Assembly: GCF_000168975.1 (NCBI RefSeq)
Contig: NZ_AAUW01000008.1
Coordinates: forward strand, 62,001 to 126,000
Direction of reading: 5' to 3'
DNA: 64,000 nucleotides
Source: Roseibium aggregatum IAM 12614
GTDB taxonomy: Bacteria; Pseudomonadota; Alphaproteobacteria; Rhizobiales; Stappiaceae
Within the stretch, counting starts at the first letter, position 1. Every line of letters starts with the position of its first letter. Position numbers and translations under genes: made by a program. Of the stretch, positions 55,097 to 64,000 are shown piece by piece. A model generated the notes under the pieces. It saw only the letters and a program-made list of their open reading frames with translations, ran no database searches and was not told the origin of the DNA.

Positions 55097-56266
55097 TTAC
55101 GGCTTCGACAAGGCTTCCAGGAAGCTTTCGCCCACATAGCCGGTCTTGCCGTCGTATTGGACCCCGCACCACCAGTTGCCGCACGCACTGTAACGGACTT
55201 CGGTGCCCGCCGGGATGACGGCCAGAACCGCTGCGTCCTTGTTCTGCGCTTCCCGCAGATTGACGGAGGACCTTATCTTGCCGGCGAGCGGAAAGGTCTC
55301 ATCGGACGTATTGGCATCCGCGGCCGCAGGGGCGGGGGTGGCTGCCGTAGCGACGCTCGCATCGGCTTCCGGCTGCGTGTCCGAAACCTGATCTGAGCCA
55401 GCTTCCGTAGGTGCTGCAACCGCACTGGTAACAAGAGCGCTGCTGGTTGGCGTCACCTGGGGGGCGATTTTGACGGGCACGGGTTGAGGCGGAACAAGCC
55501 TTGCCTGGATCTTGTTGTCGGCGGCGTTGTTCGTGTCATGCCCCAACGGGTTGGAGTGATCTTCCGGTGCCGGTGACGCTGTCGTTCTCGATGCAAACAC
55601 CTGGCGGATACGGTCCTTGGCCAGTTTGACCTGCTCTGCACTTGCCGTCGGTGCGGCGGTCAGGTCGGTCCGACCTTCAAATTCAGTCTCTGCACCGGCG
55701 ATGAGGCTCTCGATCGTGGGGGCGGCGTTGATCTGCTGGGTTTGAACCGTGCGGCTGTCTGACGTTTTTCCGGCCAGAAGACCGCTGAGGCTGAAGAACA
55801 CCGCGCCAGAGCCGATGCCGACTATCAGCAAGGTGCTGAGCAGAAGCGTTCCGAAACTCGGCCCCTGCCGGAAGCTGTCTGCTGCCTTCGCCATCTTGGC
55901 GGGAGCGGGAACCTGTTCCGGCTGAAGGCCGGCTGTCCGTGTTCCCCGCAGCGGGCTGCGCAATACGCCGGGCATGTCGAAGCCGGCTTCCTCTTGCGCG
56001 CCCGAAAGGGTGGGGCGGCGGGATGCCGTCGGCTTCAGGTCAGCGGACGTTGCGTGCATCTGCAGGATCTTGGCGGCAAGAGTTGTTCCGTCAGGATCGG
56101 CGTCTTCCGCCGTTGCGTGACTTTCGGGCACGGTGTTGGCAGTGTCATCACCTGTGAGCGGGGCAGTCGGGACGACGAGCTTCAACTCGTTCTTCTGAGA
56201 TGCATTGTCCGGATCGTGGCCTTCTGGGAAGTCGCAAGCGGTGGCAGGCGCGGTTACGGAATACAT
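55097..56266 (-). CDS. Membrane-anchored SH3-domain protein
   Basis: A 389-residue protein. A polar, disordered cytoplasmic N-terminus (about 1-140) is followed by one membrane segment (GTLLLSTLLIVGIGSGAVFFSL, about 140-161), a long Ala/Pro/Thr-rich linker and a C-terminal bacterial SH3 domain (VNLREAQNKDAAVLAVIPAGTEVRYSACGNWWCGVQYDGKTGYVGESFLE). SH3b domains of this kind bind peptidoglycan peptides. Start ATG 56266, preceded by AGGAGG; the frame is open to 56446 upstream without support. Confidence 0.78.
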   Translation of the reverse strand: MYSVTAPATACDFPEGHDPDNASQKNELKLVVPTAPLTGDDTANTVPESHATAEDADPDGTTLAAKILQMHATSADLKPTASRRPTLSGAQEEAGFDMPGVLRSPLRGTRTAGLQPEQVPAPAKMAKAADSFRQGPSFGTLLLSTLLIVGIGSGAVFFSLSGLLAGKTSDSRTVQTQQINAAPTIESLIAGAETEFEGRTDLTAAPTASAEQVKLAKDRIRQVFASRTTASPAPEDHSNPLGHDTNNAADNKIQARLVPPQPVPVKIAPQVTPTSSALVTSAVAAPTEAGSDQVSDTQPEADASVATAATPAPAAADANTSDETFPLAGKIRSSVNLREAQNKDAAVLAVIPAGTEVRYSACGNWWCGVQYDGKTGYVGESFLEALSKP

Positions 56267-56559
56267 GTGGCCCTCCTGGTTTTGCGGTTCGGGCACGCTC
56301 GGAGCGGTTGCCATAGTTAGGTACGCAAACATTAATCTTCGGCATTGCGTCGTCACGCGGGCCGGATTGCGGCGGTACTGGGGAAATTTGCGTGAAATGT
56401 GACGGGGCTGTGGTCTTGCGCTGGTGTTTGTCCGCGCTGTTTGCAAAAGCCTAACCTGTCTCTGTCAGACTTGGCGCAAACAGGCTGCCAAAGGGCACGG
56501 GCCGAAGACCGGTCACCCGGTCAGGACGATGGCAAAGCCAGAAACAACGGGCAATCAAC

Positions 56560-57759
56560 ATGACGCGCTGGATCTCTCATCTCATCTCCCGCACGGCCAC
56601 GGTCGCGGCAGGCATGGCAACGGGATTGGCATTAACCTGCCAGGTGGTCGCGGCGCAGGACGTTGAAGAACTGAAGATCGGCTTGTTGGCGACCCTGTCC
56701 GGCCCGGCGGCGATCTACGGCGAACAGATGCGCGACGGTTTCATGCTGGCCGTCGAACAATCAAACGGTGCCCTGGGTGGTCTGCCGACGAATGTGATTG
56801 TCGTCGATGACAAGCTGGACCCGGAGTACGCTGTCGAGCAGGCGACAAAACTGATCGAGGAAAACGGCGTCGATCTCATCGTTGGTGTGAATTTTTCCAA
56901 AGTGATGCTGGCCGTGCACGATCCTATCGTGCGCTCGAAGACCCTGTTCATCGGCACTCATTCGGGGCCCGCGCCGATCGCTGGGCGCAGTTGCAGCCGC
57001 TACTTTTTTTCCACCGCTTCGCAGGACGACCAGGTCCACGAGACGATGGGACGGTATGCAAGCCTTAAAGGGTATCAGGACGTCGTCACCATCGCTCCCG
57101 ACTATGAAGCCGCCCGCGATGCGGTGGCCGCTTTCCGCCGCCATTTCAAGGGGCAGATCGCCCGGGAACTGTTTCCCAAACTCGGGCAGACCGATTTCTC
57201 GGACGAGTTCAAGCAGATAGAAGAGATCGAGCCGGACGCAATTTATGCTTTCATGCCGGGTGGAATGGGGGTGGAACTGGTGAAGCAGTTTCACACCTCC
57301 GGACTGAAGGGGATCGTTCCCTTCCTGTCTTCCGAGACGGTGAATGCCATCACGCTTCCCTATACGGCGGAGATGGCGGAAGGGCTTAACAGCGCCTCTC
57401 ACTGGGCGCCCAACCTCGACAATCCCTCCAACAAGAGGTTCGTGCGGGAATTCAGCCGGGCGTACAATCACGAGCCGTCCGTTTATGCCGCCCAGGGGTA
57501 TGACGCCGCCAAACTCATCCATTTCGCTCTGGAGCTGACTGGCGGCATCAAGGATCAGGAAGCAATGATCTCGGCCATCAGCGCCGCGCCGTTTGAAAGC
57601 GTTCGGGGAGATTTTCGTTTTAATTCGAACCAATTTCCCATTCAGGACTTTTACCTTGTGGAAGGTGTCCGGCGCACCAGCAAGCTTTATGAAATGGAAG
57701 CTGTTGCCCGGGTGTTCGACGATGTCGGCGACGCCTATGCCGGCTCGTGCCGAATGTAG
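56560..57759 (+). CDS. ABC transporter substrate-binding protein, branched-chain amino acid type
   Basis: A 399-residue periplasmic binding protein of the LivJ/Peripla_BP_6 type with a Sec signal peptide (residues 1-31, ending VVAAQ). Conserved opening KIGLLATLSGPAAIYGEQMRDGFMLAVEQSNGALGG, then the DDKLDPEYAVEQATKLI stretch and a two-lobed body. No permease or ATPase genes are next to it, so it may serve a distant transporter or a sensing role. The ligand cannot be told. ATG 56560 has no strong ribosome-binding site; a start slightly downstream is possible. Confidence 0.85.
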   Translation: MTRWISHLISRTATVAAGMATGLALTCQVVAAQDVEELKIGLLATLSGPAAIYGEQMRDGFMLAVEQSNGALGGLPTNVIVVDDKLDPEYAVEQATKLIEENGVDLIVGVNFSKVMLAVHDPIVRSKTLFIGTHSGPAPIAGRSCSRYFFSTASQDDQVHETMGRYASLKGYQDVVTIAPDYEAARDAVAAFRRHFKGQIARELFPKLGQTDFSDEFKQIEEIEPDAIYAFMPGGMGVELVKQFHTSGLKGIVPFLSSETVNAITLPYTAEMAEGLNSASHWAPNLDNPSNKRFVREFSRAYNHEPSVYAAQGYDAAKLIHFALELTGGIKDQEAMISAISAAPFESVRGDFRFNSNQFPIQDFYLVEGVRRTSKLYEMEAVARVFDDVGDAYAGSCRM

Positions 57760-57793
57760 CTCGAGCCCGTGCGGCGCGCCTGTCTGGATGATT

Positions 57794-57809
57794 TGAAACG
57801 ATCAGTCCA
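57794..57809 (+). promoter_or_regulatory. Third, imperfect operator site before the TetR gene
   Basis: TGAAAC-GATC-AGTCCA keeps the right half of the TGGACT-N4-RGTCCA site, and its flank GTCCAGAAATA is identical to that of the operator at 58516. Possibly a second binding site. Confidence 0.35.
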
Positions 57810-57836
57810 GAAATAAATCGTGCTCCTCTTGCATTC

Positions 57837-57852
57837 TGGACTGCGTAGTCCA
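57837..57852 (+). promoter_or_regulatory. TetR operator before the TetR gene
   Basis: TGGACTGCGTAGTCCA, a perfect 6-bp inverted repeat with a 4-base centre, 10 bases before the TetR ATG. The same pattern occurs before the reductase gene, so the regulator probably controls both. Confidence 0.7.
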
Positions 57853-57862
57853 TATCAGAGGC

Positions 57863-58462
57863 ATGAGAGACGACGCAGCCCATATCTCCAGTCCGGAAAA
57901 ACGCACGGCAGGCCCTGGGCGCCCACGCAGCTTCGACGAAGCCGCGGCGCTTGAGTCTGCCATGAATGTGTTCTGGCAGAAGGGCTTCGAAGCGACCTCT
58001 CTTGACGATCTCACCAAGGCAATGGGGCTCAGTCGCTCCAGCTTTTACGCAACGTTCGGCTGCAAGCAGACGCTGTTTCTTCGGGCACTCGAGCATTATT
58101 CCGAAAACGGAATTCGCGGGCTGAAGGAAGTTTCCGAAACCGCTACAGACGATCCGGTGGACGCCATGATGCAGGCATTGTCCGACCCGAAAGGCGGGCC
58201 GAGAGGCTGTCTTCTGGTCAACTGCATCACCGAACTTGCACCGCACGACGACAAGGTCGCGGAAATCGGACGTCGTCACCTGGAAAACATCGAAGATCTT
58301 TTCGCCGCGGCGATCGACCCTGCCAATCCGGATTCTGTCCGGGACAGGGCGAGCGCCTATTCATCGCTTGCCATCGGTACCTTGGCACTGCGCAAGGCAG
58401 GTCTTCCTGCAGACCGCATTGCAAGAACCCTGAAACAGGCACGGACAGTCCTGATGCCATAA
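57863..58462 (+). CDS. TetR/AcrR regulator controlling the adjacent OYE reductase
   Basis: A 199-residue TetR-family protein. HTH region about 18-65: GRPRSFDEAAALESAMNVFWQKGFEATSLDDLTKAMGLSRSSFYATFGCKQTLFLRALEHY. The ligand-binding part includes a Cys-containing GGPRGCLLVNCITELAPHDDK segment, as in NemR-type regulators whose cysteines react with electrophiles. The following gene, a NemA-like flavin reductase, is 109 bases downstream and both have matching palindromic operators. This NemR/NemA-like pairing is inferred. Confidence 0.85.
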   Translation: MRDDAAHISSPEKRTAGPGRPRSFDEAAALESAMNVFWQKGFEATSLDDLTKAMGLSRSSFYATFGCKQTLFLRALEHYSENGIRGLKEVSETATDDPVDAMMQALSDPKGGPRGCLLVNCITELAPHDDKVAEIGRRHLENIEDLFAAAIDPANPDSVRDRASAYSSLAIGTLALRKAGLPADRIARTLKQARTVLMP

Positions 58463-58515
58463 ACGGCGGAAGGGCCGTCCCGGCAATGAAGATCCACAAC
58501 AATTGCGCTCAATAT

Positions 58516-58531
58516 TGGACTGAACGGTCCA
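58516..58531 (+). promoter_or_regulatory. Operator before the OYE reductase gene
   Basis: TGGACTGAACGGTCCA differs from the palindrome before the TetR gene only in the centre and one base of the right half. Placed 40 bases before the ATG 58572, consistent with repression at its own promoter. Confidence 0.65.
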
Positions 58532-58571
58532 GAAATAGTGAAGCAGACAAACGTCAGAAGGAAAGTTGAAT

Positions 58572-59678
58572 ATGTCGCAAGCCAAACTGTTTTCACCCGC
58601 CAAGGCCGGGGCAATCGAATTGAAGAACCGCGTCGTGATGGCTCCGCTGACCCGTAACCGGGCGCGCCACGAAGACGATGCGCCGCATGACCTGACGGTG
58701 AAATACTATGATCAGCGGGCAGGGGCAGGGCTGATCATCACGGAAGCCTCGCAGATTTCGCCGCAGGGCAAAGGGTACGCCTGGACGCCGGGCATTTATT
58801 CGGATGCGCAGATCGAAGGCTGGAAGAAAGTCACCGATGCCGTTCATGCCAAGGGTGGCAAGATTGTCATTCAGCTCTGGCACGTCGGCCGGATCTCGCA
58901 TCCGGTTCTTCAGCCGGGTGGCGCTGATCCCGTGGCACCGTCAGCCATTGCCGCAAAGTCGAAGACCTTCGATGGCGAGCAGTTTGTCGACACACCGACA
59001 CCGCGTGCGCTGGATGCCAGCGAAATTCCGGGCATTGTCGAGGATTACCGCAAGGCTGCCGAAAACGCGAAGAAAGCGGGCTTCGACGGTGTCGAGGTTC
59101 ATGCCGCCAATGGCTATCTGATCGACCAATTCCTGCGTGATGGCTCCAACAAGCGTGACGATGCCTACGGCGGATCCATCGAAAACCGGTCCCGTTTCCT
59201 CAAGGAAGTCATGGATGCGGTTGTTGATGTCTGGGGCGGTGACCGCGTCGGTGTCCGGCTGAGCCCGTTCTCCCACGCCAACGACGCTTCCGACAGCAAT
59301 CCGCAGGCGACTTTCTCGCACGCGATCAAACTGCTCAACGGCTACGGCCTTGCCTATCTGCATCTGGTCGAAGGCCAGACCGGTGGTCCGCGCGACATTC
59401 CGGAAGGCGGTGACTTGTCCGCACTCTATGCACTCTTCGACGGCGCACACATGGGCAACAATGGCTACGACCGTTCCATGGCAATCGAGGCGGTGGAAAC
59501 GGGCAAAGTCGATCTTGTCGCATTCGGGCGCCCCTTCATTGCCAATCCGGATCTTGTTGACCGGTTGGAGAAAGACGCCCCGCTGAACAAGCTCGACGCC
59601 GATACGCTCTATGGCGGCGCTGAAAAAGGCTACACGGATTATCCGGCGCTGGCCGAAACTTCGGTCGCAGCGGAGTAA
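58572..59678 (+). CDS. Old Yellow Enzyme family alkene reductase (NemA-like)
   Basis: A 368-residue FMN-dependent TIM-barrel oxidoreductase reducing activated C=C bonds (N-ethylmaleimide, quinones, nitro compounds). Start KLFSPAKAGAIELKNRVVMAPLTRNRA is typical; substrate-binding His/Asn pair in VEVHAANGYLIDQFL, phosphate-binding loop near FGRPFIANPDLVDRL, and YGGSIENRSRF. ATG 58572 with AAGGA at about 9 bases; the TTG at 58566 is not needed. Terminator follows. Probably induced by electrophiles through the upstream TetR. Confidence 0.92.
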   Translation: MSQAKLFSPAKAGAIELKNRVVMAPLTRNRARHEDDAPHDLTVKYYDQRAGAGLIITEASQISPQGKGYAWTPGIYSDAQIEGWKKVTDAVHAKGGKIVIQLWHVGRISHPVLQPGGADPVAPSAIAAKSKTFDGEQFVDTPTPRALDASEIPGIVEDYRKAAENAKKAGFDGVEVHAANGYLIDQFLRDGSNKRDDAYGGSIENRSRFLKEVMDAVVDVWGGDRVGVRLSPFSHANDASDSNPQATFSHAIKLLNGYGLAYLHLVEGQTGGPRDIPEGGDLSALYALFDGAHMGNNGYDRSMAIEAVETGKVDLVAFGRPFIANPDLVDRLEKDAPLNKLDADTLYGGAEKGYTDYPALAETSVAAE

Positions 59679-59733
59679 TCCTGCGGATTTCAGGCCGTCC
59701 GACATCCCCCCAATCCGGGGCGGTCTGAAGGAT

Positions 59734-59774
59734 AGCCGGTGCAGGCCTTGGGTCTGCACCGGCTTTCTTTTTTT
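59734..59774 (+). terminator. Terminator of the OYE gene
   Basis: An 11-bp perfect stem AGCCGGTGCAG / CTGCACCGGCT with a 9-base loop, then TTCTTTTTTT. Confidence 0.9.
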
Positions 59775-60115
59775 CATGTCCTCTACGCGTTGCAGGGCTC
59801 TGTTTGGCGCGTATTCGAACAGGGGCTTGCCAGAAATCAGATTGCTGCGGCAACATTTGCTAGGGCATTCGATCGGGGGCGGATGGTCCCCAAGGGGCAA
59901 CTCGCAGGCAATGATGCGGTGTGATTTCTGAGCCGGCGAGGAAGGCGAGTATCAACCGTACCGGAGCGTACTCTTTTTTCCCAATCCGGCCTTTCGTTTG
60001 GCAAAAAAACCTGTCAAACCCATATCAGAGCTAAATCGGGCGCGGAAACCTGATCCACTGCGGCAGCACATCGTGCCGGAGGGACAAAGGCCTGCACATG
60101 TAGGGAGAAACGACA

Positions 60116-61960
60116 TTGCCCCCGTATCGTTCCAGAACATCCACCCACGGCCGCAACATGGCCGGTGCACGCGGCCTTTGGCGCGCGACCGGCATGAAGG
60201 ACGATGATTTCGGCAAGCCGATCATCGCGATTGCCAACTCCTTCACGCAGTTTGTGCCTGGGCACGTCCATCTGAAGGATCTCGGCCAACTGGTTGCCCG
60301 CGAAGTGGAAAAGGCTGGCGGCGTCGCGAAGGAATTCAACACCATCGCGGTGGATGACGGTATCGCCATGGGCCACGACGGCATGCTGTATTCTCTGCCG
60401 TCGCGCGAAGTGATTTCCGATGCCGTCGAATATATGGTCAATGGCCATTGCGCGGATGCGCTCGTCTGCATTTCCAACTGCGACAAGATCACACCAGGCA
60501 TGCTGAATGCCGCCATGCGGCTCAATATTCCGGTGGTGTTCGTGTCCGGCGGTCCGATGGAAGCGGGCAAGGTGGTACTGGAAAACGGCGTTGCCAAATC
60601 GGTCGATCTGATTGACGCGATGATCGCCGCTGCCGACGACCGGATGTCCGACGCCGACGTTCTGACGATGGAGCAGAACGCCTGTCCGACTTGCGGGTCC
60701 TGCTCGGGCATGTTCACGGCCAACTCCATGAACTGCCTGACGGAAGCCCTTGGCCTTGCCTTGCCGGGCAACGGCTCGACCCTGGCAACCCATGCGGATC
60801 GGGAACGGCTGTTCGTTGAAGCCGGCCACCTGATCGTTGACCTTGCGAAACGCTACTATGAACAGGACGACGAAAGCGTTCTGCCGCGCAACATCGCAAA
60901 CTTCAAGGCGTTCGAGAACGCCATGAGCCTCGACATCTCCATGGGTGGATCCACCAATACCATCCTGCACCTTCTGGCCGCATCTCACGAAGGCGAAATC
61001 GGCTTCACCATCGATGACATCGACCGCCTGTCGAAGAAGGTGCCGGTGCTCTGCAAGGTCGCTCCTGCGGTCGAGAACATCCACATGGAAGATGTTCACC
61101 GGGCAGGCGGCATTATGGGCATCCTCGGCGAACTTGACCGGGCAGGGCTGCTCCATACCGATCTTCCGACAGTTCATTCGGCCACGATGAAGGAAGCACT
61201 CTCGCGTTGGGATATCCGCCAGACGAACTCGGAGAGCGTGCACAAGTTCTTCAGTGCGGCTCCGGGCGGTGTGCCGACACAGGTTGCCTTCAGCCAGGAG
61301 CGCCGCTGGGACGATCTGGACCTTGACCGCAAGACCGGTGTCATCCGAGAGGCGGAACATGCCTACAGCAAGGACGGCGGTCTCGCCGTGCTGTACGGCA
61401 ATATCGCCGAAGATGGCTGCGTGGTGAAAACCGCCGGCGTCGACGAGAGCATTCTGAAATTCTCCGGCCCGGCGCGTATCTTCGAAAGCCAGGACAGTGC
61501 CGTCTCGGCGATCCTGACCAACAAGGTCAAGGAAGGCGATGTGGTGCTGATCCGGTACGAAGGTCCGCGTGGCGGTCCGGGCATGCAGGAAATGCTCTAT
61601 CCCACCAGCTACCTGAAATCCAAGGGCCTCGGCAAAGCCTGTGCGCTGATCACCGATGGCCGTTTCTCGGGTGGTTCGTCGGGCCTCTCCATTGGCCACA
61701 TTTCGCCGGAAGCTGCCGAAGGCGGCGCTATCGGGCTGGTTGAGGAAGGCGATCCTATCGTGATCGATATTCCAAACCGCGTTCTGAAAGTGGACCTGCC
61801 GGATTCAGTCTTTGCCGAGCGCCGCGCCGCAATGGAAGCAAAGGGCGATCAGGCCTGGAAACCGGTCGAAGTCCGCAAGCGCAAGGTTTCAACGGCCCTG
61901 CGCGCCTATGCGAAGCTGACCACCAGTGCCTCCAAAGGGGCCTTCCGGGTGGTCGACTGA
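60116..61960 (+). CDS. ilvD: Dihydroxy-acid dehydratase
   Basis: A 614-residue iron-sulfur dehydratase, third step in isoleucine, valine and leucine synthesis. Start TTG 60116, preceded by AGGGAG at about 8 bases; the [27 protein letters not shown] opening matches IlvD closely. Cluster ligands are in [10 protein letters not shown] and [20 protein letters not shown]. Length fits the family exactly. About 340 bases of leader between the OYE terminator and the start hold no attenuator peptide I can recognise. A strong terminator follows. Confidence 0.96.
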   Translation: MPPYRSRTSTHGRNMAGARGLWRATGMKDDDFGKPIIAIANSFTQFVPGHVHLKDLGQLVAREVEKAGGVAKEFNTIAVDDGIAMGHDGMLYSLPSREVISDAVEYMVNGHCADALVCISNCDKITPGMLNAAMRLNIPVVFVSGGPMEAGKVVLENGVAKSVDLIDAMIAAADDRMSDADVLTMEQNACPTCGSCSGMFTANSMNCLTEALGLALPGNGSTLATHADRERLFVEAGHLIVDLAKRYYEQDDESVLPRNIANFKAFENAMSLDISMGGSTNTILHLLAASHEGEIGFTIDDIDRLSKKVPVLCKVAPAVENIHMEDVHRAGGIMGILGELDRAGLLHTDLPTVHSATMKEALSRWDIRQTNSESVHKFFSAAPGGVPTQVAFSQERRWDDLDLDRKTGVIREAEHAYSKDGGLAVLYGNIAEDGCVVKTAGVDESILKFSGPARIFESQDSAVSAILTNKVKEGDVVLIRYEGPRGGPGMQEMLYPTSYLKSKGLGKACALITDGRFSGGSSGLSIGHISPEAAEGGAIGLVEEGDPIVIDIPNRVLKVDLPDSVFAERRAAMEAKGDQAWKPVEVRKRKVSTALRAYAKLTTSASKGAFRVVD

Positions 61961-61997
61961 CCGCCAGGCAGTCTGACGCTTCGATAAGAGACACTGC

Positions 61998-62035
61998 AAC
62001 GCCCCGCGCCCGAAAGGACGCGGGGCGTTCTTTTT
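61998..62035 (+). terminator. ilvD terminator
   Basis: An 11-bp perfect stem AACGCCCCGCG / CGCGGGGCGTT around a 10-base loop, followed by CTTTTT. Confidence 0.9.
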
Positions 62036-62180
62036 ATCGCGATGGCGGGAGGGGAAGATTGCCAGCGTCCGGTGAAGGCTGATGGGCATTCAGGCAATCA
62101 ATTCGGTCCGAACCCTTGCCAACCGGTGACCTCCGCCGCACATAACCCGCTTACCTTCCGGTTCAGGACCAAGGCATTAT

Positions 62181-63272
62181 ATGGATTCTCTTACCCAGTT
62201 CGTTCTCGGCGCCGCCGTCTCTACGGCGCTCCTCGGCAAAAAGCTTGGCCCCAGAAAGGCAGCCCTTGTCGGCGGAGTGCTCGGAACTTTGCCGGATCTT
62301 GATGTCCTGATCCCCTATGACGACCCGGTCGACAGCTTCGTCTTCCATCGCGGCTGGACGCATTCGGTCTTCGTGCATGCATTTGCAGCGCCGCTGCTGG
62401 GCGAGGGGCTGGTAAGGCTGTTCAAAGGCTTGAGGGATTGTCGCTGGCTGACCTGGCTGACTGTCTTTTTGTGTCTCGCGACCCATGCCGGCATCGATGC
62501 GATGACTGTCTACGGCACACGTCTGTTCTGGCCCTTTTATCCAGACCCAGTGGGCGTCGGATCGGTTTTCATCATTGATCCGCTCTACACCTTGCCTCTT
62601 CTGGCCGTCGTGATATGGGCCCTGTTTAAGGGAACATGGACGCGGCGTCTTCAGACCTTCACTGTGGCGGTACTCGCCGTTTCGACAGGTTATCTGGGCC
62701 TGAGTGTCGTTCTTCAGCGTCATGTCGAGCAGCAGGCGCGTGAAATTTTCAGGCAGGAAGGCATTGTTCCGGACGAGGTCTTTGCGATTGCCGCACCGTT
62801 CAACATTCTTCTCTGGAAGGTCATCGGTCTTCAGGAAGGTCGATACGACAATCTCTACATCTCTCTTCTGGACGGCGTAAAGGCTCCCGAAATCTACCCC
62901 CATCCGAGGCACCCGGAACTCGTTGCCTGTGTTGAAGAGACGGAGGCCTTCCGGAAATTGCAGTGGTTCAGTCGCGGCTATTACCGGGCTGAACAGGAGA
63001 ACGACAAGATCGTCATCTCTGACCTGCGCATGGGCATGACCCCGAATTATGCTTTCCGCTTCGCGATTGCCGATGTTCAGGATCAAGGCATCCGGGCGAT
63101 GTCTCCGGTCAGAGTGACAAGTGAGCAGAGAGTAAATCCGGAAGACTGGGCCTGGCTGACGTCCCGGGTGATGGGGGAACTGGCGATCCGGCGAGCGGAA
63201 GCTGCAATTGCAGGTGTCGGTGAGCCAATTCGCGGACAGTCCTGCGCGCTGACGGACGCATCTTCCGGCTAG
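62181..63272 (+). CDS. YdjM-family (DUF457) membrane-bound metal-dependent hydrolase
   Basis: A 363-residue protein. The N-terminal half carries about four membrane segments and the family motif MDSLTQFVLGAAVSTALLG, PDLDVLIPYDD and HRGWTHSVFVH with the conserved His/Asp; CLATHAGIDAMT adds another His. The C-terminal half (about 190-363) is soluble and predicted alpha/beta without motifs known to me. Biochemical function is not established for the family. ATG 62181 lacks a clear ribosome-binding site. Tail is short. Confidence 0.82.
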   Translation: MDSLTQFVLGAAVSTALLGKKLGPRKAALVGGVLGTLPDLDVLIPYDDPVDSFVFHRGWTHSVFVHAFAAPLLGEGLVRLFKGLRDCRWLTWLTVFLCLATHAGIDAMTVYGTRLFWPFYPDPVGVGSVFIIDPLYTLPLLAVVIWALFKGTWTRRLQTFTVAVLAVSTGYLGLSVVLQRHVEQQAREIFRQEGIVPDEVFAIAAPFNILLWKVIGLQEGRYDNLYISLLDGVKAPEIYPHPRHPELVACVEETEAFRKLQWFSRGYYRAEQENDKIVISDLRMGMTPNYAFRFAIADVQDQGIRAMSPVRVTSEQRVNPEDWAWLTSRVMGELAIRRAEAAIAGVGEPIRGQSCALTDASSG

Positions 63273-63624
63273 CACAGGAAAATCGGTTTTACCCATCATG
63301 CCGTTGCTCGACGGCACGATGGCCGGATAACTGCCGGGTTTGGCCGAATTTTCGCTGATTTTACAGATTGTTAGTTGCTTCAATTTTGAGCATTGTTCCC
63401 TTAGGGAAGAAGGTTGCTGTCTGGGTGTGTTTCAGCCGGATGGGCTCGATTTATTAAATGATTACAATTGTTTGAGTTCAGAATTGAATTGTGGGTTGAT
63501 TGCCATCGGTTGCTGAAGAAATGAGCATCCTTTTTTCGTAAAATTACATGACAAAATTAGCAATACAGAATTAACCTCTCGGCGAAATCATGCCTTTGTT
63601 TTCGAAAAGCGGGGCAAATACATC

Positions 63625-64000
63625 ATGAGCCGGGCGGCATACATAAGATCCGTTTTTTGCGGTGCCGGTATTCTGATGACTGGGCCGGCAATGGCGGCGC
63701 AGGCAATCGACCTGGCTTCGTTTCAGAAGAGCCTCGATATGGTCTGGGTGCTGTTCGCAGCCGGACTGGTGCTGCTGATGCAGGTTGGGTTCATGTTGCT
63801 TGAGGCAGGCCTGGTCCGGTCCAAGAACTCCATCAACGTTGCCCAGAAAAACCTCCTCGACCTCGCTGTTTCCGTTCTGATTTTTGCCGTGTTCGGTTTT
63901 TCGCTCGCCTTCGGTGCCGGCGGAAGCTGGTTTGCTGGGTTCGATCCTCGGCTGTTCGGTCTCTCGGACCTTGATCCATGGGGCCTGACCATCTTTGCAT
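63625..64000 (+). CDS. Ammonium transporter Amt, N-terminal part (cut by window edge)
   Basis: Translated by hand from ATG 63625 to the edge (about 125 residues, no stop). Signal-peptide-like start ending TGPAMAAQA, then LDMVWVLFAAGLVLLMQVGFMLLEAGLVRSKNSIN, the diagnostic N-terminal Amt helix 1 and 2 motif, and VLIFAVFGFSLAFG. It should conduct ammonium/ammonia. The sequence style resembles Amt proteins that carry a C-terminal signalling domain, but that part is outside the window. AT-rich upstream region (63400-63600) probably holds the promoter; no clear sigma-54 site. Confidence 0.85.
   Translation, partial: MSRAAYIRSVFCGAGILMTGPAMAAQAIDLASFQKSLDMVWVLFAAGLVLLMQVGFMLLEAGLVRSKNSINVAQKNLLDLAVSVLIFAVFGFSLAFGAGGSWFAGFDPRLFGLSDLDPWGLTIFA

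Noticed and set aside
60014..61699. Long open frame opposite ilvD
   Set aside because: Shadow of ilvD.

Overview
The window looks like a chromosomal segment of a high-GC alphaproteobacterium, most like the Stappiaceae (Roseibium/Labrenzia group) or a near relative in the Hyphomicrobiales. Reasons are inferred from recognised gene content and order: divK with a DUF3572 gene, an EipB-type envelope protein, HdaA, DUF465, and the pyrB-pyrC'-plsY-dprA-topA-rnr cluster. Nearly all DNA is ordinary chromosomal coding sequence. I saw no tRNA, rRNA, CRISPR array, insertion sequence, integrase or phage gene.

Layout. 1-11.3 kb: AI-2E family transporter (cut by the edge), hdaA, ppk-ppx (polyphosphate), rnd (opposite strand), an orphan ParA ATPase, aspS and an MsbA-like ABC exporter. 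11.3-15.4 kb: a secreted protein, a PfkB-type sugar kinase and a CSS-EAL c-di-GMP phosphodiesterase. 15.6-20.5 kb: TetR-adaptor-RND efflux operon with paired operators. 20.5-21.5 kb: a gene-poor stretch with a DUF465 gene and a small ORF, divergent from a LysR gene. 21.5-30.2 kb: LysR, ABM, double GNAT, FemAB-like, GDPD, RidA, EipB, dinB, HAD, DUF3572. 30.3-31.5 kb: divK and rpmG with pleD missing between them. 31.6-43.7 kb: a long leftward run (P-loop kinase, NUDIX, DUF983, rnr, topA, dprA, plsY, DUF3108, pyrC', pyrB), several joined by 4-nt stop/start overlaps. 43.9-56.3 kb: AEC transporter, ruvX, an autotransporter, an UPF0173 hydrolase, a chemoreceptor, a cupin, an exported arylsulfatase, a lytic transglycosylase and two envelope proteins. 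56.5-64 kb: orphan ABC substrate-binding protein, TetR plus Old Yellow Enzyme reductase with matching palindromes, ilvD, a YdjM-like membrane protein and the start of an Amt transporter.

The strongest anomaly is inside aspS. About 68 codons (8495-8698) are inserted in frame between two conserved AspRS blocks, in an AT-rich tract (44% GC by hand count against 62-65% in the flanks) that continues through about 25 conserved AspRS codons. This points to recombination or transfer of a gene fragment, or to an in-frame element. Other points of interest are a dihydroorotase-like protein lacking its metal ligands, an OxyR-like LysR lacking the redox cysteines but facing an ATAG-N7-CTAT site, a chemoreceptor with a duplicated His/Asp motif, paired TetR operators, and two intrinsic terminators whose loops hold the stop codon of the convergent gene.
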